A stretch of DNA of 15,980 nt from an uncultured Chitinophagaceae bacterium. GTDB taxonomy: Bacteria > Bacteroidota > Bacteroidia > Chitinophagales > Chitinophagaceae. Under the pieces are notes generated by a model, which did no database searches, was not told the origin of the DNA, and worked only from the letters and a program-made list of their open reading frames with translations. Position numbers and translations under genes: made by a program. Of this stretch, positions 7,410 through 14,218 are shown in pieces. The DNA is taken from assembly GCA_934502905.1 (NCBI GenBank), contig CAKSVK010000081.1, positions 1 through 15,980 on the forward strand, written 5' to 3'. Position 1 is the stretch's first letter, and each line of letters starts with the position of its first letter.

Positions 7410-8912
7410 ATGACACCTTCACAAAAGTATCTGAAGAAATTAGGACTTAAAGACGATGATGTTAACCCCGTTAGCGCTGCTTCGCCGGCAGCACAACAGG
7501 ATGCTGAAAGCGGACGTCGTTCCTTCTTAAAAAAATCTGCCCTGGGAGGCATTACCTTAGGTGGTGCTTTTATGCTGTCGCCCTTTGAAGATATCATTGC
7601 GCAGACCACGCAGAAGGTTAGCCGCTATTCCGCGCCTTCTGATCTGAAGATCACGGATATGCGTTATTGTGTGACGCCTGTTTTGGGCCGTACAGCCATT
7701 ATCCGTATAGATACCAACCAGGGAATATACGGGCTGGGAGAAGTAAGAGACGGAGCAGATGAAAGATATGCCCTCTTCCTGAAAAGCCGTATCCTGGGTG
7801 AAAACCCCTGTAATGTAGAACTGATCTTCAAAAAAATCCGTCAGTTCGGATGGCACGCAAGGCAGGCAGGCGGCGTTTGCGCGGTAGAAATGGCGCTGTG
7901 GGATATTTGCGGAAAAGCATACAATGTACCTGCATGGCAATTGCTTGGAGGACGCTACCGCGACAAGGTAAGGCTGTATGCAGATACACCCGAAGCATCT
8001 TCTCCGGAGGAACAGAAAAAGCTGATCAGGAAAAGACTGGTAGACGAAGGATATTCCTGGCTGAAAATGGATGTTTCCATCAAAGAACTAAAGGGCATAC
8101 CCGATACTATGGTAAACAACAAATTCTGGGAAGATGCCAATGGTAATCTTGCGCAGTGGGGCGACCAGAACAATATGATGTCTTATAGTAATGCGCTCCA
8201 TCCCTTTACCCAGATACAGATCACAGATAAAGGCCTGGATCACCTCGCATCAGTAGTGGAGAATGTACGAAGCATGACCGGTTACGAAGTGCCCATATCC
8301 ACAGACCATTACGGTCACTTTGATTTCAATAATGGTATCCGCCTGGGAAGAGCGCTTGAAAAGTACCGCCTGGCATGGCTGGAAGATGTGGTCTCCTGGG
8401 AATATACGGATCAATATGTAAAATTATCGGACGCCCTCGAAACGCCTATTGCTACAGGTGAGGACGTATACCTCCTGAAATATTTTAAACCCTTGCTGGA
8501 CAGGAAGGCCATTGATATCGTTCACCCGGACCTGGCATCTTCCGGTGGTTTGCTGGAAACCAAAAGGATCGGCGACTATGCAGAAGAACAGGGGGTGGCT
8601 ATGGCAATGCACCAGGCCGGAACACCGGTATCGTTCATGGCTTGTGTACATTGCGCGGCAGCTACGCAAAATTTCCTGGCACTGGAGCACCATTCTGTTG
8701 ACCTGCCGTGGTGGGAAAACCTGGTGAAAACAACCGATGGCAGAAAGCTGATCACAAAAGGTTATGCAAACCTGCCACTAACGGCGCCGGGGTTAGGAAT
8801 AGAATTGAATGAGGAAGTACTGAAACAACATCTTCACCCCAAGAACAAAAGCTATTTTGTGCCGACACCGGAATGGGATGAAAAACGTTCGCACGACAGG
8901 ATATTCAGTTAG
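7410..8912 (+). CDS. Tat-exported enolase-superfamily enzyme (mandelate racemase/sugar-acid dehydratase type)
   Basis: Enolase-superfamily enzymes abstract the alpha proton of a carboxylate; members like this are mostly sugar-acid dehydratases giving 2-keto-3-deoxy acids. A 35-residue lead precedes a twin-arginine signal, GRRSFLKKSALGG (35-47), ending near IIAQ (62-65), so the folded enzyme is likely exported. The capping domain spans about 78-190 (GIYGLGEVRDG, AVEMALWDICGKA). In the barrel, K219-x-D221 (WLKMDV) is the base motif; D299, E325 (WLEDV) and E351 (ATGEDVY) fit the metal ligands; H300/H303 (DHYGH) and H401 (AMHQAG) are candidate acid/base residues. Between KxD and D299 lie 77 residues, far more than in mandelate racemase, giving a polar loop at about 222-275. 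At 500 aa it exceeds the usual 370-400. Substrate is not predictable. Middle gene of the operon, 31 bp before the symporter ATG. Confidence 0.88.
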   Translation: MTPSQKYLKKLGLKDDDVNPVSAASPAAQQDAESGRRSFLKKSALGGITLGGAFMLSPFEDIIAQTTQKVSRYSAPSDLKITDMRYCVTPVLGRTAIIRIDTNQGIYGLGEVRDGADERYALFLKSRILGENPCNVELIFKKIRQFGWHARQAGGVCAVEMALWDICGKAYNVPAWQLLGGRYRDKVRLYADTPEASSPEEQKKLIRKRLVDEGYSWLKMDVSIKELKGIPDTMVNNKFWEDANGNLAQWGDQNNMMSYSNALHPFTQIQITDKGLDHLASVVENVRSMTGYEVPISTDHYGHFDFNNGIRLGRALEKYRLAWLEDVVSWEYTDQYVKLSDALETPIATGEDVYLLKYFKPLLDRKAIDIVHPDLASSGGLLETKRIGDYAEEQGVAMAMHQAGTPVSFMACVHCAAATQNFLALEHHSVDLPWWENLVKTTDGRKLITKGYANLPLTAPGLGIELNEEVLKQHLHPKNKSYFVPTPEWDEKRSHDRIFS

Positions 8913-8943
8913 TAAATGAATACTTCATTATAAAACGCACTTG

Positions 8944-10057
8944 ATGAGGTTCTCAAAGATTTTTTACGGACTGGCCCTGGTATGCCTGGTCGTTTATTTA
9001 TTCTTTCATTTCCAGGGTAACCACCAGTGGGGAGGCATGTTGCTGCTGTTGTTCTTTACGAGCCTTGCCATTGCCTTCAGGAGCAACAGGATCCTTAAGG
9101 GGTTTTCATATACGCTTATGATCCTGGCCATGGTAAGCATTGCCATGTACCACCCCGAATATTTTGTTGCAACAGGAAGTTTCAGATTTTCTTCCCTGAT
9201 CATTCCTCTGCTGCAGATCATCATGTTTGGTATGGGTACCGAGCTGAGCCTGAGAGATTTTTCAAACGTGCTTAAAATGCCCAAGGGGATCGTCATCGGG
9301 GTGGTGGGGCATTATGTGATCATGCCGCTGGTAGGGTTTTCCATCGCCAAACTGTTTAATTTTCCGGCGGAGATCGCTGCAGGCATTATACTGGTGGGAT
9401 GTTGCCCCAGCGGATTGGCTTCCAACGTAATGTCTTATCTCGCAAAAGCCAACCTGGCATTGTCTGTTTCTGTAACCACAATATCCACCCTGCTGGCGCC
9501 CTTCGTTACCCCGTTTCTGATGAGGATACTGGGTGGAAGCTTTATTGAGATCAGTTTCTGGAATATGTTCTGGGAGATCATCAAAATTGTCATTATCCCG
9601 GTGGTAGCGACTGATCTTCAATCACCTGTTGCGCGGTAAATCCCGGTGGCTGGATAAAGCAATGCCCGTGCTGTCGATGGCGGGCATTGCCTTTATTATT
9701 GTTATCATCACTGCTGCCGGAAGAGACAGTCTTTTGCAGGTGGGTGCGCTGTTGATAATAGCTACTTTCATTCACAACATCGCAGGATTCTTTTTGGGAT
9801 ACTGGTCCGGGCGATTGTTCAGGTTCAGCGAACGTGATTCACGCACCATTGCCCTTGAAGTGGGTATGCAAAATGCGGGACTGGCATCGGGGCTGGCACT
9901 GGCGATGGGAAAATTAGCTACTGCAGGGCTGGCACCGGCCATTTTTTCGCCGGTCATGAATATCAACGGATCGTCGCTGGCAAGCTGGTGGCATAACCAT
10001 ACGCCGGACGATGAAAAGGAAGAGAAGACAATTGAGAACGTTGTGATATCACCCTGA
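8944..10057 (+). pseudogene. BASS-family (bile acid:sodium symporter-like) transporter, disrupted by a frameshift
   Basis: Inner-membrane Na+-coupled symporter of an organic anion; characterised relatives carry bile acids, pyruvate (plant BASS2) or ketopantoate (PanS). The reading frame starts at ATG 8944 (MRFSKIFYGLALVCLVVYLF) and codes for helices 1-7, with the hallmarks IIMFGMGTELSLRDF and GCCPSGLASNVMSYL. It runs in frame to 9609 (IVIIPVVA), then out of frame to TAG-free junk ending at a stop at 9637-9639. Homology resumes one frame over at 9611 (LIFNHLLRGKSRWLDKA) through EVGMQNAGLASGLALA to 10057. An expected GCG-GGA-CTG reads GCG-A-CTG, consistent with loss of two G from a GGG run. Joined, the product is about 371 aa, a full transporter. 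Either a real inactivating mutation inside helix 8 or an assembly error. Last gene of the RraA-dehydratase operon. Confidence 0.85.
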
Positions 10058-10100
10058 TGATATACTGATATACCACTACGGCAGGCCCAGGTGCTGTAAT

Positions 10101-10133
10101 AAGAAACGCCTCCGAATCCAGGAGGCGTTTCTT
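10101..10133. terminator. Bidirectional terminator between the symporter and the TIM-barrel gene
   Basis: A perfect 13-bp inverted repeat (AAGAAACGCCTCC and GGAGGCGTTTCTT) with a 7-nt loop at 10114-10120. The plus strand continues GTCTTTTACTTTT. On the minus strand the arm itself ends in TTTCTT, followed by ATTAC. It lies between two convergent stops (10057 and 10164) and should end both transcripts. Confidence 0.88.
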
Positions 10134-10163
10134 GTCTTTTACTTTTAACAGTGATCGTAAACA

Positions 10164-11093
10164 TTACAGGAAACTATCGCTCTCACGATACGCTTTGATC
10201 AGCGCCAGCTCTCCTTCTTTACCGGGTTTGGCATTTCCGTGCTCCATGCCCATAACGCCTCTGTATCCCCTGTCATAGATATACTTAAATACATTTTTAT
10301 AATTGATCTCACCGGTCGTCGGCTCTTTTCTTCCGGGGTTGTCACCAATCTGGAAATAAGCGATCTCATCCCAGGTCAGCTCGATATTCTTAATGATATT
10401 CCCTTCATTTTTCTGCATGTGGTAGATATCAAATAATATTTTACAGGACGGGCTGTTCACGCCACGGCAGATCTCATAAGTCTGGTCGGAGTAACGTAGA
10501 AAAAGATTCGGCGTATCGCTCAGCGGCTCCAGTACCATCACGATGCCATGCGGCTCCAGTATTTCAGCACCTTTTTTCAATGCGTCTATTACATTACCGG
10601 TTTGCACACCGATAGGTAAATTTCTTTCATAATCACCCGGCACCACGGTTACCCACTTTGCATTTACCCTTTTTGCAATTTCAACCGACTTCCGGCAGCC
10701 ATCCAGGAATATGTCCACATACTCTTTTTTACCGGCCGCCAGCGAATTCTCGGAGTTGCCACCTTTCGGCACCACAAATACCCCCATTTTCATTCCCAGC
10801 TTTGCCAGGGTCTCCCCTATTTTTGTTTGCTGTTCTTTCGTACGCCCGGGCAGCCCGTTATCTTCAATAGACCTGAAGCCCTGGTCGTGCATATATTTTA
10901 TCTGGTCAATAAAATTTTCCCCGCCGTTGTTTTTAAACATGCCGTCATGCGGGGCATAGTCCAGGTTAAATGTTTTTTCTGCCTGTTGCAGTTTTGTTTG
11001 GTTATTATTTTCCCGGGCAGCTATCGCATTCGCACCTACCAACACCCCTCCTCCTGCCAGAAGTCCTTTCTGTAAAAAGTTTCTGCGTTGCAT
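10164..11093 (-). CDS. Tat-tagged hydroxypyruvate isomerase-like TIM-barrel protein
   Basis: A member of the sugar phosphate isomerase/epimerase AP endonuclease-2-like TIM-barrel family, closest in pattern to hydroxypyruvate isomerase (Hyi), which interconverts hydroxypyruvate and tartronate semialdehyde. Expected metal ligands are all visible: E189 (VLEPLSD), D222 (LFDIYHMQ), Q248 (YFQIGDNPGR) and E284 (MGMEHG). The N-terminus MQRRNFLQKGLLAGGGVLVG is a twin-arginine signal, with a likely cleavage near AIAA at 23-26, so the protein is probably exported. At 309 aa it equals Hyi (about 260) plus the signal and linker. It stands alone on the minus strand, convergent to the symporter, but its exported location and small-sugar substrate class suggest it serves the same pathway. 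Actual reaction is uncertain: isomerase, epimerase, or 3-keto-sugar enzyme relatives share this fold. Confidence 0.88.
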   Translation of the reverse strand: MQRRNFLQKGLLAGGGVLVGANAIAARENNNQTKLQQAEKTFNLDYAPHDGMFKNNGGENFIDQIKYMHDQGFRSIEDNGLPGRTKEQQTKIGETLAKLGMKMGVFVVPKGGNSENSLAAGKKEYVDIFLDGCRKSVEIAKRVNAKWVTVVPGDYERNLPIGVQTGNVIDALKKGAEILEPHGIVMVLEPLSDTPNLFLRYSDQTYEICRGVNSPSCKILFDIYHMQKNEGNIIKNIELTWDEIAYFQIGDNPGRKEPTTGEINYKNVFKYIYDRGYRGVMGMEHGNAKPGKEGELALIKAYRESDSFL

Positions 11094-11145
11094 ATCAGTT
11101 TGAGTTTAAGCTTTAAAGTAAATCAATCTCAGGCAATAAATAAAA

Positions 11146-11191
11146 CATTTCTTCAGGATTCTACATCTGCCGGCCCGGTATCCTGAAAATG
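11146..11191 (-). terminator. Candidate terminator downstream of the OsmC gene
   Basis: TTCAGGAT (11152-11159) and ATCCTGAA (11180-11187) form an 8-bp stem, extended by CATT (11146-11149) and AATG (11188-11191) past a 2-nt bulge. The 20-nt loop is GC-rich (CCGGCCCGG). On the minus strand it is followed by TTTTATTTATTG. It lies about 115 nt past the OsmC stop and would separate OsmC from the TIM-barrel gene. Apart from this hairpin the 211 bp at 11094-11304 hold nothing I can name; no clear promoter for the TIM-barrel gene was found there. Confidence 0.5.
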
Positions 11192-11304
11192 TAAATCGTT
11201 TATATATAACCGTTATCATATTTTACCAGCGGATGACATACCCTGAAGTATATCCACGTCAAACCGGCATGAAGAAGGATATAAACGCTGTTTTCAGAAT
11301 TTCC

Positions 11305-11709
11305 TTACCAGTTGAACACTACTTTCAGATCAATATCAGGATGAATACTTTCCTTAACCGGGCAGGTAAGTGCGGCCCGCTCCAGGATCGTCCTGGTTTT
11401 CTCGTTCGTTTTAAGTCCGGCAGGGAAATAAAATGTTAAATTTATACCGCTGATCCGCCTTGGTTCTGTGGCCATTATCTTCTCCACCTGTATTTTCACC
11501 CCGGTCAGATCTACTTCCATATCCCGGGCTTTAATGCCCATAATAGTGAGCATGCAGCTACCCAGCGCAGTGGCTACAAGGTCGGATGGAGAAAACCGCT
11601 CTCCTTTTCCCTGGTTATCAATCGGTGCGTCCGTTTCAATGGTTGTTCCTGATTTAAGATGCGTACAAACCGTTCTGAGATTACCTTCGTATACTATCGT
11701 TGAAGTCAT
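11305..11709 (-). CDS. OsmC/Ohr-family protein (thiol-dependent peroxide defence)
   Basis: Cytoplasmic peroxiredoxin-like protein that reduces organic hydroperoxides through two reactive cysteines. Both are present at the right places: C52 in ALGSCMLTIMGI and C116 in LTCPVKESI. The central stretch FSPSDLVATALGSC is the family signature, and the length of 134 aa is typical of the short OsmC branch. There is no signal peptide. The gene is divergent from the secreted barrel-like gene with only 44 bp between starts. It resembles the general OsmC group more than true Ohr; the exact substrate (fatty-acid or other hydroperoxide) cannot be decided. Confidence 0.92.
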   Translation of the reverse strand: MTSTIVYEGNLRTVCTHLKSGTTIETDAPIDNQGKGERFSPSDLVATALGSCMLTIMGIKARDMEVDLTGVKIQVEKIMATEPRRISGINLTFYFPAGLKTNEKTRTILERAALTCPVKESIHPDIDLKVVFNW

Positions 11710-11738
11710 TGTAATTATTTTTACTAAATTTACGTTTA
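11708..11738 (+). promoter_or_regulatory. Candidate promoter for the secreted barrel-like gene
   Basis: ATTG (11708-11711), then 19 bp, then TACGTTTA (11731-11738), which matches TAnnTTTG except for the last base. The predicted start near 11745 leaves about 9 nt before the GTG at 11754. The -33 element overlaps the OsmC start codon region on the other strand. Confidence 0.35.
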
Positions 11739-11753
11739 AAGATAAACACTCCA

Positions 11754-12581
11754 GTGAAACAATTCATCGTTACCGGAATACTATTGGGTTTGGTTCTTGC
11801 AGGTTTTGCACAGGAAGAGGAGGGCAAAGTTAGCAAACGCCAGGAGAGAAAGCGGGAAAAAAGGGAAAGGATCAGTGAATTAATGAAACTGGAGGAAGAA
11901 GGTATCCCGCCTTTTCAGAAGCAACATGTATTTGGCGCCAAGCTCAATACCGATGGCTGGGGAGTATCCTACGAATTTGGCAGGGCCAACACTCCCCGCA
12001 GGGCTACTATTTACCAGGTGGAATTCAACGATAAAAGACACCGGAAAGAAAAACGTAATACAAAGGGAATAGAAGGTGGCGGCGGCTTTATATTCTTCGG
12101 CAACCCGTTTGTATACGGCAAACAAAACTCCTTTTACCAGGTAAAAATGTCCATGGGACAACAGGTAATGATAGGCGCCAAAGGAAATAAGAACGGCGTG
12201 GCGGTATATGGCATCGCAGCCGGAGGGGTTTCCCTGGGCATGGAGCGCCCCTATTATGTGGAGCTGAAACAGAATACAGGCATTAACAAACGTTATGTGA
12301 AATACGATTCCCCTGACAGTCTTTTGTTCATGAGCGAGCCGGCTATTCTCGGACGGGCAGGATTATCCAAAGGATGGAATGAAATGAAGCTGGCGCCGGG
12401 ATTGCATGCAAAAGCTGCCTTACGCTTTGACTATAATCGTTTTAACAACAAAATATCCGCCCTCGAAGCAGGTATAAATGCCGAGTTTTATTTCAGAAAG
12501 ATCGAGCAGATGGTGTACAACCCGGGTAACCGTTTCTTTATGAACGCCTATATTTCCCTGCTATTTGGTAAACGGAAATAA
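11754..12581 (+). CDS. Secreted protein of unknown function, probable outer-membrane beta-barrel
   Basis: I do not recognise a named family. The start is GTG at 11754, chosen because only this start supplies the clear Sec signal VKQFIVTGILLGLVLAGFAQ. After cleavage comes a highly charged segment (about 24-48, with KRQERKREKRER), perhaps a periplasmic or peptidoglycan-facing stretch. The remainder alternates hydrophobic and polar residues with many aromatic and glycine residues (GWGVSYEFGRA, GGGFIFFGNPF, MNAYISLLFGKRK), the look of an 8- to 12-strand outer-membrane barrel, and it has no long hydrophobic helix. It precedes lipA by 38 bp, but lipA has its own strong promoter inside and after its 3' end, so functional coupling is not implied. 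It could instead be a soluble beta-rich protein. Confidence 0.8.
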   Translation: MKQFIVTGILLGLVLAGFAQEEEGKVSKRQERKREKRERISELMKLEEEGIPPFQKQHVFGAKLNTDGWGVSYEFGRANTPRRATIYQVEFNDKRHRKEKRNTKGIEGGGGFIFFGNPFVYGKQNSFYQVKMSMGQQVMIGAKGNKNGVAVYGIAAGGVSLGMERPYYVELKQNTGINKRYVKYDSPDSLLFMSEPAILGRAGLSKGWNEMKLAPGLHAKAALRFDYNRFNNKISALEAGINAEFYFRKIEQMVYNPGNRFFMNAYISLLFGKRK

Positions 12582-12595
12582 GACGGTTAATTTTG
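12564..12595 (+). promoter_or_regulatory. Bacteroidota-type promoter of lipA
   Basis: TTTG (12564-12567), 20 bp, TAATTTTG (12588-12595): a full match to the Bacteroidota primary-sigma consensus TTTG-N19-21-TAnnTTTG. The predicted start near 12602 gives a leader of about 18 nt to the lipA ATG at 12620. The -33 element lies inside the last codons of the upstream gene. Confidence 0.7.
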
Positions 12596-12619
12596 CCTTT
12601 TAAATAACTTTCTATTATT

Positions 12620-13540
12620 ATGAGTGGATGCGCTACAACATACCAGCAGCCCGTGCCAAGGCAAAAAAAACCGGACTGGCTGAGGGTGAAATTACCTATC
12701 GGGGAAAGTTACAGGAATGTCAGAAATCTGGTTGATACCCATAAGTTACATACCATATGTGAAAGTGGCAACTGCCCCAATATGGGAGAGTGCTGGGGTG
12801 CAGGCACTGCCACTTTTATGATACTGGGTAACATCTGCACGCGGAGCTGTGGATTTTGTGCGGTGGCTACCGGAAGACCGGATGCGGTAGACTGGGACGA
12901 ACCGCAAAGGGTGGCCGAAGCCATATACCTGATGAAGGTAAAACATGCGGTGATCACTTCTGTAGACAGGGATGAGCTGAAAGATGGCGGCAGCATTATC
13001 TGGTACAACACTATTAAAGCAGTAAAAGCGCTTACCCCGGATACGACATTGGAAACACTGGTCCCGGATTTTAAAGGGGATAAGGAAAATATTCAACGTA
13101 TAGTGGAAGCTGCCCCGGAAGTGGTATCTCACAATATTGAAACCGTTGAACGTATGACCCGCAAAGTGCGGATACAGGCAAGATATCAAAGGAGCATGGA
13201 TGTGCTGAAATACCTGAAAGAAAACGGTATGCGCACAAAATCGGGTATCATGCTCGGGCTCGGGGAGACCAGGGAAGAAGTGCTGCAAACCATGCGCGAC
13301 CTGCAATCAAGCGGTGTGGATGTTATTACCATCGGGCAGTACCTGCAACCTTCTCCCAAACACCTGCCGGTAGCAAGGTTTGTTCACCCGGATGAATTTG
13401 CAGAATATACAGAAGCAGGTTATGAAATGGGATTCGATTATGTTGAAAGCGGTCCCCTGGTGCGTTCCTCTTATCACAGTGAGAAACACGTGTTTGAAGG
13501 CATCGGAAAACAGGAGTGGCTGAAAAAGAAATTGATTTAG
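12620..13540 (+). CDS. lipA: Lipoyl synthase
   Basis: Radical-SAM enzyme that inserts two sulfur atoms into octanoyl groups on the E2 subunits of pyruvate and 2-oxoglutarate dehydrogenases and on GcvH. Both clusters are complete: the auxiliary cluster motif C47-x4-C52-x5-C58 ([13 protein letters not shown]) and the radical-SAM motif C73-x3-C77-x2-C80 (CTRSCGFC). The C-terminal RSSYH (282-286) supplies the serine that ligates the auxiliary cluster. [19 protein letters not shown] and GLGETREEV are further family blocks. At 306 aa it is normal length. The ATG at 12620 sits 18 nt after the predicted transcription start; a later in-frame Met would cut into the conserved N-terminus. lipB is not adjacent. 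Confidence 0.98.
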   Translation: MSGCATTYQQPVPRQKKPDWLRVKLPIGESYRNVRNLVDTHKLHTICESGNCPNMGECWGAGTATFMILGNICTRSCGFCAVATGRPDAVDWDEPQRVAEAIYLMKVKHAVITSVDRDELKDGGSIIWYNTIKAVKALTPDTTLETLVPDFKGDKENIQRIVEAAPEVVSHNIETVERMTRKVRIQARYQRSMDVLKYLKENGMRTKSGIMLGLGETREEVLQTMRDLQSSGVDVITIGQYLQPSPKHLPVARFVHPDEFAEYTEAGYEMGFDYVESGPLVRSSYHSEKHVFEGIGKQEWLKKKLI

Positions 13541-13600
13541 CAGGGAGTGAGGAGCTGCAGGGTGCCAGGATCCAAGCTACAGGACGCAGGATACAGGACA
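13541..13600. repeat. Degenerate heptanucleotide repeat tract after lipA
   Basis: Directly after the lipA stop the sequence is a string of variants of CAGGAYN. Three clean tandem units lie at 13580-13600 (CAGGACG, CAGGATA, CAGGACA), preceded by CAGGATC and a worn unit CAAGCTA (13566-13579), an octamer CAGGGTGC (13558-13565), and CAGGGAG plus TGAGGAG (13541-13554). An outer inverted repeat, CAGGATCCAAG (13566-13576) and CTTGAATCCTG (13621-13631), pairs with one mismatch over a 44-nt loop. The whole stretch 13541-13639 lies between convergent genes and lacks a U-tract terminator. Function unknown; it resembles intergenic short-sequence repeats. Confidence 0.6.
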
Positions 13601-13639
13601 TAACCGGAAGCCTTATATATCTTGAATCCTGAGACGCCG

Positions 13640-14134
13640 CTATTCCAGGTAGGCGCCTGTGACTTTATCACCCTCTACTTCCACAAAAATATGTTCCTGC
13701 AAGGTTGTTGCCAGCGCAAAGCCTATATAATCGGTATGCACCGGAAAGGTTTTATGGGTTCTGTCCACGAGGGAAAGCGTCTGGATCTTCTTGGGCTGAT
13801 CTTTAAGGAAAGGCTGTAATACATACAACATGGTTTTGCCGCTGTTCGCCACATCATCTACCACTATCACCACTTTTCCGCCGAAGTTATGACCTCCCTC
13901 CAGGGTAATTTTATCAGGGGATCTTTTGTCATCCACTTCAATGGTGATCACCTCCACTGTGCCGCGAAATACGCCTTCCAGCAGGGTTTGCAGCCGCTTT
14001 GCTATTACCACGCCATTATCCTTCACGCCTGCCAGTACCAGGCTGCTTTCGCCTACGTTTTGCTCTGCAATTTCGTAGGCCATACGTTTCAGCTTCTTCT
14101 CTATCAGATCGTAGTGTAATATATAATTCTTCAT
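13640..14134 (-). CDS. PyrR-like phosphoribosyltransferase
   Basis: Type-I phosphoribosyltransferase fold, 164 aa, cytoplasmic. The PRPP-binding loop VVIVVDDVANSGKT is at 88-101. The block VDRTHKTFPVHTDYIGFAL (123-141) followed by EHIFVEVEG is the pattern seen in PyrR and its relatives, which bind uracil nucleotides or regulate pyr operons; RNA-binding ability cannot be judged here, and no pyr genes are adjacent. An in-frame ATG at 14182 is rejected because it falls in the -33 element of a strong promoter whose start site lies at about 14145; the ATG at 14132-14134 (MKNYILHYDLIEKKLKRMAY) gives a natural N-terminus. It converges on lipA across the repeat tract and diverges from the Fe-S gene. 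Confidence 0.85.
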   Translation of the reverse strand: MKNYILHYDLIEKKLKRMAYEIAEQNVGESSLVLAGVKDNGVVIAKRLQTLLEGVFRGTVEVITIEVDDKRSPDKITLEGGHNFGGKVVIVVDDVANSGKTMLYVLQPFLKDQPKKIQTLSLVDRTHKTFPVHTDYIGFALATTLQEHIFVEVEGDKVTGAYLE

Positions 14135-14151
14135 TTTTGCATTTGGGCTTT

Positions 14152-14182
14152 CAAAACTAAGTGGTATTGACGAATAAAACAA
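14152..14182 (-). promoter_or_regulatory. Bacteroidota-type promoter of the phosphoribosyltransferase gene
   Basis: On the minus strand TTG (14182-14180), 20 bp, TAGTTTTG (14159-14152): a perfect -7 match. The predicted start near 14145 leaves a leader of about 11 nt before the ATG at 14134. This decides the start codon of that gene. I found no equally good promoter for the divergent Fe-S gene in the 84 bp between the two starts. Confidence 0.7.
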
Positions 14183-14218
14183 TTCGTACTAAACACCTTA
14201 TCTTAGCGTTACAATAAC

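Noticed and set aside
8915..8929. Small hairpin AATGAA-TAC-TTCATT between the dehydratase and symporter genes
   Set aside because: A 6-bp AT-rich stem with a 3-nt loop and no U-tract is too weak to call a terminator or processing site.
9595..9640. Programmed ribosomal frameshifting in the symporter
   Set aside because: No X-XXY-YYZ slippery sequence, no strong downstream stem-loop, and no known precedent in this family.
9629..10057. Second half of the symporter as an independent gene starting at TTG
   Set aside because: It begins in the middle of a transmembrane helix of the BASS fold and lacks a start signal; it is the downstream half of one frameshifted gene.
10043..10073. Perfect 10-bp palindrome GTGATATCAC and a tandem TGATATAC repeat at the end of the symporter gene
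   Set aside because: The palindrome is within coding sequence and both are short and AT-rich; no promoter is nearby, so chance is the simpler reading.
11737..11744. Possible -7 element TATCTTTA for the OsmC gene on the minus strand
   Set aside because: The nearest TTG gives only 15 bp spacing, outside the 19-21 range seen at the other promoters.
12746..13306. 186-codon open frame opposite lipA
   Set aside because: lipA is certain, and the antisense product has no recognisable features.
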